Origin: Oreohelix idahoensis
Taxonomy: Eukaryota; Mollusca; Gastropoda; Stylommatophora; Oreohelicidae
Assembly: GCA_024509875.1 (NCBI GenBank)
Contig: JAMPIV010017774.1
Coordinates: 270,001-334,000, forward strand
Direction of reading: 5' to 3'
DNA: 64,000 nt
The notes beneath the pieces were generated by a model that saw only the letters and a program-made list of their open reading frames with translations, did no database searches and was not told the origin of the DNA. The position numbers and the translations under genes are program-made. Of this stretch, positions 55,725-64,000 are shown piece after piece. The stretch's first letter is position 1, and each line of letters opens with the position of its first letter.

Positions 55725-56514
55725 CATTGCAGATGCTCTGTGGCTTATATTTTCTCGTCTGGGATTCCCCGGAGAAATATTATCAGACCATGGCACCCAA
55801 CTAATATCGGATACCATGTCTCAAGTGATGTCGACTCTGCAGATAGAGAGATCTTTGAGTAGTATCTATCATCCTATGTCCAATGGGATGGTCGAACGGA
55901 TAAATAGAACACTCAAAAACTTATTAGGGAAGATAACTGAGGATCATCCTCATGATTGGGATAGGGTTTTACCCGCGGCCCTCTTCGCTTACAGAGAGGT
56001 CCCCAATGAACATACAGGATTTTCTCCCTTTGAACTTGACTTTGGTGCGCGACCGCGCGGCCCTATGTCTTTGCTTCATGATCTCATAACCGCTGATAAT
56101 ATTACCGATGACACGAAATCTTCTTATGAATATGTCATCGCGCTGAGGGAAAAGATTATCGAAGCATGCAAATTGGCAACTTCTTCTTCTGAATTTGCTA
56201 AGCAGAAAGCAAGACAATTTGCCAATAAGAAAAGAACCTTATGACAACTTTGTCCTGGTGACAAAGCATTTGTTTTGCTACCTTGTAGTGAAAACAGACT
56301 TCTTATTTCTTGGAAAGGTCCGTACGATATAATCTCGAAAATTTCCGATGTTGACTACATTGTCGATATTGATGGGAAGCGTAAAACCTTCCACATCAAT
56401 ATGCTTACGGAATTCCATGAACGTCCGGATTATTTACAGCCTATTTTCCAAGGCAACGGACGATTCACCAGTCCAACATGGTCATTACTCATCACTGTCT
56501 GTAATACAGGATGA
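55720..56514 (+). pseudogene. pol: Element 3 integrase, C-terminal two thirds
   Basis: Reads ADIADALWLIFSRLGFPGE, ILSDHGTQL (second D), SSIYHPMSNGMVERINRTLK (catalytic E), LPAALFAYREVPNEHTGFSP, then a TGA stop near 56242, continuing in frame with LISWKGPYDIISKISDVDYI and KTFHINMLTEFHE, a GPY module. The first catalytic D and the zinc finger are lost in the deletion. Confidence 0.9.
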
Positions 56515-57991
56515 GGAAACAAGTTTTTCGGATGTTAATCTTCCGCTTCCGATGATTCCACTTCATTCTAGTGAATCATGGAAAAATGTTACTGTTTCTC
56601 CCGATTTATCTCTAGGAGAACAGCGACAAGTTTCGGCTATGTTACAAACATTTCAAGATGTCCTTACTGACATTCCTGGACAAACTCATGTCATTGAACA
56701 TGACATTATTCTAACTGACCATAATCCTATTAGAGTCAGACCTTATCCTATTCCTATACATTTTCAAGCACAGGTTGAGAAGGAGTTGGATGAGATGATA
56801 GATTTAAAAATAATTGAACCATCCACTTCTGCGTATTCTTCGCCGATGGTTATTGTCCGGAAAAAAGACAATAACATACGTCTTTGCGTTGACTATCGCA
56901 AATTGAATCAAGTCACGAAGTTTGATGCTGAACCTATGCCTTTACTAGAAGAGCTACTTACTAAGCTTTCTAAATCGCATTTTTTCACTAAACTAGATTT
57001 GTCTAAAGGATATTGGCAAGTTCCTCTATCTGAACGCGCCAAACCTTTTACTGCTTTTTCTACACCTAGAGGCCTTTTTCAATAGAATTTCATGCCTTTC
57101 GGCCTTATGAACGCACCAGCTACATTCGTACGCATGATGCGTAGAATTCTATCCTATCGGTCAGATGTCATTGCGTACCTAGACGACATCTGTCTTTTCA
57201 GCGATACTTAGGAAGATCACTATTCAGGGTTAGTTGAATTACTATCTACTCTACGCGAGTATAACCTGACAGCGAAACCCTCTAAAGCCTGCATTGGTTT
57301 TAGCGAAATTTCTTTCTTAGGTCACCGTGTCGGACATGGTTTCCTAAAGACAGTGGACCATAATACAAGTAAAATACTTAACATTTCTATTCCTAAGACT
57401 AAAAAGCAAGTGCGAAGTCTCTTAGGTCTTATACAATTCTATGGACGATTCATTCCGAATCTGTCCTCGATCATGGCACCTCTTTCTACCTTGCTAAAGA
57501 AAGGGTCTCCTAATATAGTCCATTGGACTCAAGAATGTCAATCCTCTGTGGATAAGATCAAAACTATGTTTTCTACTGCACCTATTTTAGTGTTGCCTAC
57601 TAAAGATAAGACATTTGTTCTTCGTAGTGACGCTTCATCCACTGGGATTGGAGCGGCACTAATGCAAGAGTACTCTGGAACTCTGCATCCTGTAATGTAT
57701 ATTTCCAGAAAGCTTAACGCTGCAGAAAGGAATTATTCGGTCTTAGATCGTGAACTATTGGCCATGGTATGGTCAATTCTCAAATTACAAAGATTCCTTC
57801 TAGGCGCATATTTCATAGTAGAAACCGACCAGAAAGCTCTCACGGCTATACAGAGTAAAAATTTGAAGAGTTCGAGGTCTACTCGATATGCAATTGCTCT
57901 TCAACCTTTTCATTTTTCGGTACGAGCTCTCCGTGGATCAGATAATGTGATGGCAGACATTCTGTCTAGATGCCCACATGATTCCACTTAA
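56515..57991 (+). pseudogene. pol: Element 3 reverse transcriptase and RNase H
   Basis: RT: FQDVLTDIPGQTHVIEHDI, RPYPIPIHFQAQVEKELDEM, RLCVDYRKLNQVTKFDAEPM, FFTKLDLSKGYWQVPL, then a TAG stop at about 57083, MPFGLMNAPATFVRMMRR and YLDDICLFSDT (YLDD catalytic box), then a second TAG near 57209. RNase H: VLRSDASSTGIGAALMQ, NYSVLDRELLAMVWS, VETDQKALTAI, ending NVMADILSRCP. Apart from the two stops the frame is intact. Confidence 0.93.
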
Positions 57992-58408
57992 CTGTTGAGT
58001 CTTGGATTTCTTAACACTTTCAACTCGACAACAGATTTTTCTTTTCTATATCAAGATAGATACACATTGTAATTCATAATGATACTACGTTCATTGATAT
58101 ATATATTCACCGGTACTCGTTACGATTTTTCTTTTTGTCAATCATGTACTTATAATGCTTAAATAATAATTGTTATATGCATTGTGTCATTGCAAGTATG
58201 GTAGTATGCGTTGGTGACACCTCCCTGGAAACATTTATGCTTAAGAGAAACGCTTTCTCTGAGAGATCTATATTTCGACTTTGCATTAATCTGGCTTAAA
58301 TAATTCCAGATATTTCTCATCTGCGCAGTATTTATGCGTTGGGAGCCTATTGTATGTTGCTCTCAGATGGAAAAGATTTTCATTTTTTTTCCCGGGGGTG
58401 TGGTAATC

Positions 58409-60029
58409 TGTTGCGCACATATTCTTTGGTGACGCACGGATTACGCATACAAAAGTAAAATGTATTTATTTGTCTGATAAAAATTTATTTATCTTTGAAT
58501 GCATGTTTTTGGTCTTAAGGGACAGAACTCAGATTAGGCAATGGGTATTCATTCTGTGAGTTATCGCTCTTTTTAGCGTTCTTAAAAATGGAACTCGGCG
58601 GAGGAATCTAGACTTACTTTAATCTATTCTGTTTGGTTAGGAATAGATTGTTATTGCTTCAGTATGTCTATGGCCCGAATCTATGTGTAGTTCTTGTCTA
58701 TGTAGGACGAGTATGTCTTACATCTTGATATCTTAGTATGTTTAAGTGGAACTGTTTTTCTTGTACTGTACTTTTGGGGTCAGGTGCTTTTCGGCGCATG
58801 AAGATAGGTTAGGGAGTCCTTCGGTGTTAGAAAGCCTATGGCGGGAGTCATGTCGGAGACCTGCCCAAAAGTTTGTGATCTCTTTTTGATGATGGGAACG
58901 AAGATATTTTCTTCGGGGATTGCTAAATCCATGAGTTCCCTAGTGTTCATTCCATAACGCCAGGAGAAGAGCGTTTGTGCTTGCTAGTGTATTCTTATGT
59001 TAAGGTAAACGTACTTTTGCTGACTTCGTTCATTCCTAGGCTTAAGATGGGCAGACGTTTACATGAATCTACCTATGTCAGTATGTCAGAACGACATATT
59101 ATTCAGCAGCACTGATTATGTTTCTATACAGCAATTATGAGGACAGATTATGCTGATGCTTGTGGAAACTTTGATATTCATGAATTGAATCTTTTTTGGA
59201 GCTTGGTCCTACATCGTTATGGTGAGCGATGTTTACAAGACTAGAAGCCATCTTGAAATGCTACGTATTATCGATCATCTACCAGAGAACATGGATGCCC
59301 TTATTATCCGATGATGATCAAGAGATCACACTTATGAAAGGAAAACCTACTATTGGTAGTTTAAGGTTTTCTCGAAGATATTTGCTGAATGCTATTTAAA
59401 GAAATCTCCGCTAGGGTGCAAGCTACACTTATGCTAAAGGAGGTTCTGTCCAGGAGTCACCGTAAACATTATTGATTAACTGACATGACTAGTCAGTAAG
59501 GCCTGATGAAGATTTGTTAAACATTATGTATTAACTGACATTACCAGTCAGTAAGGCCTGATGAATATTTATATGAGATATGGAACTCTGAACGTTTGTA
59601 TACTGATGTTCCATTGTGATTGTCCTCAACATGAATGCCAATTTATTATTGTACACCGTGGGTCAACCATATGATATTGATGTCGACCTGTGTTCCTGCA
59701 ACTGTACCCGTTCTGTCAAGTGTGTGCGTCCCATTAAACTGTTGAAACGTTTACGGTAGTCTGTATCCTTAACTTCTGATACGTATGAGTGAGTATTCGT
59801 ATTTCCAGTCAACTTTACAGAACAGTTCACACATTCGCGTATTAACAGTCACTCTACCACTCATGATACACATTACATCCTTGTCGAGTCCTCAAGACGT
59901 TTGGAGCAAGATGACCTGTACACCTGACATTGTGCTTGGTTGTTTGAGTTGACTATTCAGTCCCAGTACATCTTTACAACGTACACTGATGTATACCAAG
60001 TTACAACAAAGTAGAATACAGATTTATCA
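58409..60029 (+). repeat. 3' LTR of element 3
   Basis: 1621 bases, TGTTGCGCAC to CAGATTTATCA. 57992-58408 before it is noncoding and ends with TTTTTTTTCCCGGGGGTGTG, an atypical polypurine region. Confidence 0.94.
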
Positions 60030-60034
60030 CGTCT

Positions 60035-60128
60035 TAGATTATAACGAACATAGATTTGACCCCGCGAACCCCCTGAAAGGGTCTCGGGAACCCCAATGGT
60101 GCTGCGGACCATACTATGAGAACCGCTG
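60035..60128 (-). mobile_element. hAT transposon, right terminus
   Basis: TTTGACCCCGCGAACCCC, CTGAAAGGGTCTCGGGAACC, CTATGAGAACCGCTG. The last bases are the inverted counterpart of the left end. Confidence 0.82.
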
Positions 60129-60182
60129 ATATATATATATGTGTGTGTGTGTGTATATGTGTGTGTGTAAATAAATAAATAA

Positions 60183-60276
<94 letters not shown>

Positions 60277-60300
60277 ATGTGTGCGTATGTACTTGTATAT
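60129..60300. repeat. TA / TG / TAAA microsatellite
   Basis: Mixed (TA)n, (TG)n and (AAAT)n tract, flanking the hAT element on one side and truncating a LINE tail on the other. Confidence 0.95.
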
Positions 60301-60700
60301 ATACTGGTGTTCATTTCGGCGTGCTTATTTCTCTTCTGCTTGTTGGAAGAGCTTCTTGTCACTCAATCTGAGGTGGAACCATAGGGAGCATCGCCCCTTG
60401 GTGCGATTGGCAGCTTTACCCGCCCATGTTGCTGGATTTATGGCCAGTGCCTTCATATCTCTCATGCGCACATCTTTGAACCTCAGTGTGGTCGTCAGTG
60501 TGGTCGTCAGTGTGGTCGTCAAACTGTTCTTTTGTCATCTGCGAGTTGTCCGTAGAAGATATCTTTAGGGATGCGACCACCTTCCATGCGGCGGACCTGG
60601 GCAAGTCAGTGTGGTCTGAGCTATTTAAACAGTCTATATATGCTACGAAGGCCAGCACGTGACAGCACCTCGACAGTTGTGACTTTGTTCTGATTGTTTG
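60300..60700 (-). pseudogene. LINE RT C-terminal fragment
   Basis: The minus strand, across frames, reads TVEVLSRAGL, VRRMEGGRIPKDIFYGQLAD, SKMCA, EGTGHKSS / ALAINPATWAGKAANRTK and [13 protein letters not shown], the C-terminal tail of a LINE. A 12-base unit (AGTGTGGTCGTC) is present three times near 60483-60520, which is not expected in the family. 3' truncated by the microsatellite. Confidence 0.78.
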
Positions 60701-62350
60701 TGTATAGCTCCATTAATACCTTACTCCTGTTTTTGCGACTTTTTACAGGCTTTTCTTGAACTTGCAAAGTATGTCACCTTCAAATCTTGCAATCGATTTT
60801 TCGATCACTTCCACATGAGCAATAGCTCTGAAACTTGGCGTAATTGTGTATTCCCGATGACAATACAATAATCAGTCGTAAAAATAATAAAATGAATAAC
60901 ATTAAAATTATTATTAATTTCTTTTTTTTTTTGGGTATTGTTTCATCAGTGAAATGGGTGATAACTGCAAATTTGATGTTACATTTTTTGACTGCAAGCT
61001 ATAAACTCCGTGAAAAATTATTTGTGGCTTTTTAGTGCATTAAAAACCTGTGTTTAAAATATTTTTTATTACGCTATATGTACATACATCGTAAGTACGG
61101 GACAATCGTCATTATATACTCGTATGTATATATATATACACATACATACATACACACATACATACATAAATATAGCATCCTAATACTCTCTTCCACAATG
61201 CCAGTGATAATGTTTTGGTGGTAAATGTCACGGGTTGCTTCCCCTTAGCTCTGCAGTAGTGGTCCAACAGTGGCCAAAACTCAAGAGTAACTGATGTGGG
61301 TCTTCAAAGGTGTCTACCTTCGCACATGATTACTCTTGGCAGAGTTGTATGTAGAAGGATGATGATGCTTCTACCTCCAGGGAATGTTCACAAGGTATTC
61401 AGAAAAGAGAGAACAATGCTGCATTGGCTGAGCACGTAACTCTAGGATCTGCCGACAACTTTTGGGAAGGATATGGTTATCTTATAATTCGTTAGCTCGT
61501 TCAAGCCCCCAGCTGAGTTAATTCCGCGAATGTCCTCGTATTATTATTTAGTAGCTCTGACTGAGTGTAATTAAAAAATTGTCTGAGACATATGGATACA
61601 ACACATTAAAAATGATTAAATCAACTTTAAATTTTAAAAGATATAAATAACAAATTTAATAATCACTTAGGTTTTAACAGTTATTAAATATTGAATATTC
61701 TTTAAACAAAGATTGATCATCATCATATGTTAATGGGGAATGATATAAGCGGGAGTTTCATACTTGGCAGCTTTTATTTGACTACTTAGCTGCCAATGAG
61801 ATTTCTGCTCCCACTGGCGTTTTGGTTCTTCGCAAATAGGTGACTGGATTGCTCACGTTCCTGGTCAAGATTAAGAGTTGCAGCACGTTCCGAGTAGAAT
61901 CAAGAGTAACTGCAAAGCTGGTCCCGCTTCTCTGAGACCCGTCTGATGATGGTGTCTAGCGTCGACTTCAGATCACTTATACCCTCACTTGTTCCACAAA
62001 TAGTACCCTCAACTGGTACCACCAACTAGTATGGCAAAAGAAGATAAACGAATACTCTCCGAGTATTGAGTTTCCCGACACATACTTATGTGTCTCCATC
62101 TTCCTATTCCACCATCCCATCTATCTCAGTACTTTTACCATTTCTGAGAATTAATCTTAATCCCAGTGGGCGAAAAATTATCTTTACATTTAAAATGAAT
62201 AGTTTTATATTTAACTTTAGTTGACAATGTTAACAAAATAGTTTGAATATGTTTACATTTACATCAGTTGAAAAGGTTGTAAACTGTCATTGCAGTTAGA
62301 GTGAATAAGTTTTACATTAACACTGGTTGAAAAGTTGAAAGAGTGAATAT
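60701..62350. other. No recognisable gene; CATA microsatellite
   Basis: AT-rich with a (CATA)n tract at about 61135-61172 and a T-run at 60922. No supported coding sequence. Confidence 0.45.
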
Positions 62351-62372
62351 GTTTTAGAGGGCGTAAGGAGGC

Positions 62373-62897
62373 AGCCCCTCCACCATGCAATGGCACAACA
62401 GGCCAATCACCTGTTTGCTTTAAAACATGATTACGCGAACTACAAGAGAGAAAACCGGACTAATTCTGAAGGCGACGAACTGGAACGGACTACGACTTAT
62501 GGAACGTGGAACACAAGAAGTATAAATGGGAAAGAAGAGGAGCTGGTGGAAGAGATGAGGAAAGCAAAATTATAAATCCTGGCTATAACGGAAACCAAGA
62601 AAAAAGGGACAAGGAGTTATGGATCTCGATGGCAACACGCTGCTCTACAGTGGTGTATCCACATCTGAAAGAGCTAAAGGGGGCGTGGGTTGCATTGTGG
62701 CCAAAAACCAGAAAGATAGTATCAAGGGATGGAACTTTATCTCGGAGCGCATTATAGTTGTAAAACGAAAAGAAGGAGAAACCATAGTCAGCCTGGTCAT
62801 AGTGTATGGGCCAAATGAGTATGAGAGAGCAGAGGTCAAGGAGGAATTTTTCGAGATGCTTCAAAGGACAGTGGATGACTGCCTAGATTAAATTATC
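62373..62897 (+). pseudogene. LINE endonuclease, N-terminal part (frameshifted)
   Basis: Begins MAQQANHLFALKHDYAN just after a short leader (62350-62384). The endonuclease N-terminus is TYGTWNTRSINGKEEELVEE, then after frame changes LLYSGVSTSERAKGGVGCIV, ISERIIVVKRKEGETIVSLV and VYGPNEYERAEVKEEFFEML, ending at a TAA just before LGDFNARVG. Broken by at least two indels and one stop. Confidence 0.85.
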
Positions 62898-63656
62898 ATG
62901 CTCGGAGATTTCAATGCCAGAGTTGGAAATGACCATGCTAGATGGGGTGGAGTTATCGGAAGTTATGGAGAAGATACTCTCAATGACAATGGAAAGCGAC
63001 TCCTTAGATTCTGCAGTGAGCAGAATCTGATTATTACAAACACAAAGTTCCCTCATAAGCGCATACATGCATACACTAGATGTGAACCAACAAAGAATGA
63101 AAAGCCAGTGATCGACTATGCCATTGTTAGGAGAAGCTCATTCAAATATATTCGGGATGCTAGAGTCTGGAGGGGGCCAGAGATTGGAAGTGATCACTAC
63201 CTGCTTACAATCAAAAGAACAACTGAAAGAGTTGCTCAGCCTAGGAATTGCCCAACATCACGCAAGAAACAAAGTAAACAAACGGGAGAAATGAGCATTA
63301 GGACCTACAAACTGAGAGAGCCAGAAATTAAGACCAGATATCAGGGGCTTATTGCTACAGCGGTGAGAAACACAGAAGAACAACCTGATGACTTGGAAAC
63401 CCTCTGGCTTAAATTTAAGGACATCATAAAGACAGCTGCTGCAGAAGCATGTGGTGAAGTCCGACTTGGTAACAAGAGAAAGAGGACACCTTGGTGGACA
63501 GAGGAAATCAAAGAGAAAATAAGAGAGAAGAAAATGGTATGGAAACAATACTTAGGAGCTAAAAACACAGCAGGACAAATAGAGAAATATAGAGAATATG
63601 TGATACTTAGAACAGAAACAAAGAACAAGGTGCTAGCAGCAAAACAGAAGTCCTGA
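62898..63656 (+). CDS. LINE endonuclease C-terminal part and EN-RT linker
   Basis: An open frame: [20 protein letters not shown] (G-D-F-N-A-R catalytic motif), [59 protein letters not shown] (S-D-H catalytic motif), then a basic linker ([18 protein letters not shown]). This is an apurinic-type endonuclease of RTE-like LINEs (often named craniofacial development protein 2-like in annotations). Confidence 0.92.
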   Translation: MLGDFNARVGNDHARWGGVIGSYGEDTLNDNGKRLLRFCSEQNLIITNTKFPHKRIHAYTRCEPTKNEKPVIDYAIVRRSSFKYIRDARVWRGPEIGSDHYLLTIKRTTERVAQPRNCPTSRKKQSKQTGEMSIRTYKLREPEIKTRYQGLIATAVRNTEEQPDDLETLWLKFKDIIKTAAAEACGEVRLGNKRKRTPWWTEEIKEKIREKKMVWKQYLGAKNTAGQIEKYREYVILRTETKNKVLAAKQKS

Positions 63657-64000
63657 GAAGAATTTGGAGAAAAGCTAGAAAAAAATGCGCAAGAAAACCA
63701 GAAATTGTTCTATAAGACCCTAAAGAACACGAGGAAGGAAAAACAATGCCCTCTCAAATTTATAAAGGACAAGCAAGGCAAATTGCTCACTGCCCCGAAG
63801 GAAGTAATGAAAAGAATATTTCTCAGAACTCCTGGATGGTGAGCATGGTGAAGCATCAGAAATGATAAACACTAGCACAGAAGAGAAAACCAATGATGGT
63901 GAAAATGACATAAAGATGGAAGAACTGAAGGCAGCACTGGAGAAAATCAAGATGGGCATAGCAGCAGGGCAGGATGGTATAACACCAGAAATGGTTAAGT
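63657..64000 (+). pseudogene. LINE EN-RT linker, runs off window
   Basis: After the TGA at 63654-63656, frames continue KLFYKTLKNTRKEK, FIKDKQGKLLTAPKEV and MEELKAALEKIKMGIAAGQD, GITPEMVK: the linker and the first RT block (GxDGI-PEM). RT proper would follow beyond base 64000. Confidence 0.85.

Larger units (their letters stand above)
50617..60029 (+). mobile_element. Ty3-type LTR retrotransposon, element 3 (integrase-first, decayed)
   Basis: A 9.4-kb plus-strand element with 1.6-kb LTRs about 98 percent alike and a 5-base duplication, inserted in the hAT element. Order is gag, protease, integrase, RT, RNase H, as in elements 1-2, but protein similarity to them is low, so this is a separate family. 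Lesions: two A-run frameshifts in gag, a large deletion in integrase, one stop in integrase and two TAG stops in RT. Confidence 0.94.

Overview
The window is eukaryotic, AT-rich and almost entirely repetitive. I see no operon structure, ribosome-binding sites or compact bacterial genes. Nearly every long reading frame is a retroelement protein, a transposase relic or a translated tandem repeat. The mix (Ty3-type LTR elements with integrase before reverse transcriptase, a Penelope-like element, RTE-like LINEs, tRNA-derived SINEs, a hAT relic, one immunoglobulin-domain exon with splice sites) suggests a marine invertebrate, most plausibly a mollusc or other lophotrochozoan. The species cannot be fixed from the sequence.

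Layout. 1-1345: RT end of a LINE. 1345-8511: minus-strand Ty3-type element 1, whose left LTR is cut by the LINE and a long TA tract. 8512-9060: LINE relic hit by element 1. 11448-12205: two LINE tails. 12230-19375: a degenerate satellite split by element 2, an intact insertion (12616-19051, 5-bp duplication GTCAT) with near-identical LTRs but no integrase core. 19728-24610: a 45-bp minisatellite invaded by two minus-strand LINEs, one of which holds two SINEs. 25315-31700: microsatellites, a small palindrome and a three-copy higher-order repeat. 33328-35345: a 68-bp duplication, a roughly 21-bp minisatellite and a LINE tail. 35596-40640: a Penelope-like element with an inverted 5' part, a solo LTR inside its RT and a GIY-YIG domain. 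41096-45625: a SINE, a 31-bp array, a LINE tail, a foldback-like structure of 2.3 kb and a 44-bp array. 46122-46585: a fused 28S/18S rRNA pseudogene. 48618-49668: a SINE, a 79-bp array and an Ig-domain exon (minus strand), the only convincing host coding sequence. 49979-60128: a hAT element split by LTR element 3 (50617-60029, duplication CGTCT). 60300-60700: a LINE tail. 62373-64000: 5' end of another LINE running off the window.

How the parts relate. Elements 1 and 2 are one family (tRNA-Pro-like primer site; Gag with a coiled-coil N-terminus and CCHC knuckle; protease; integrase; RT; RNase H). Their damage is complementary: element 1 keeps the integrase core and RT but has gag and frameshift lesions, whereas element 2 keeps an open gag-protease frame and RT but lacks the integrase core. 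Element 3 is a separate, more decayed family with the same unusual gene order. Tandem arrays repeatedly sit beside or derive from transposable-element ends, most clearly a minisatellite built from the 3' part of a tRNA-SINE.

I found no convincing new defence or metabolic system. The most interesting material is the architecture: integrase-first Ty3 elements, the foldback structure with repeat-built arms, SINE-tail minisatellites, the rearranged Penelope element and the rRNA chimera.
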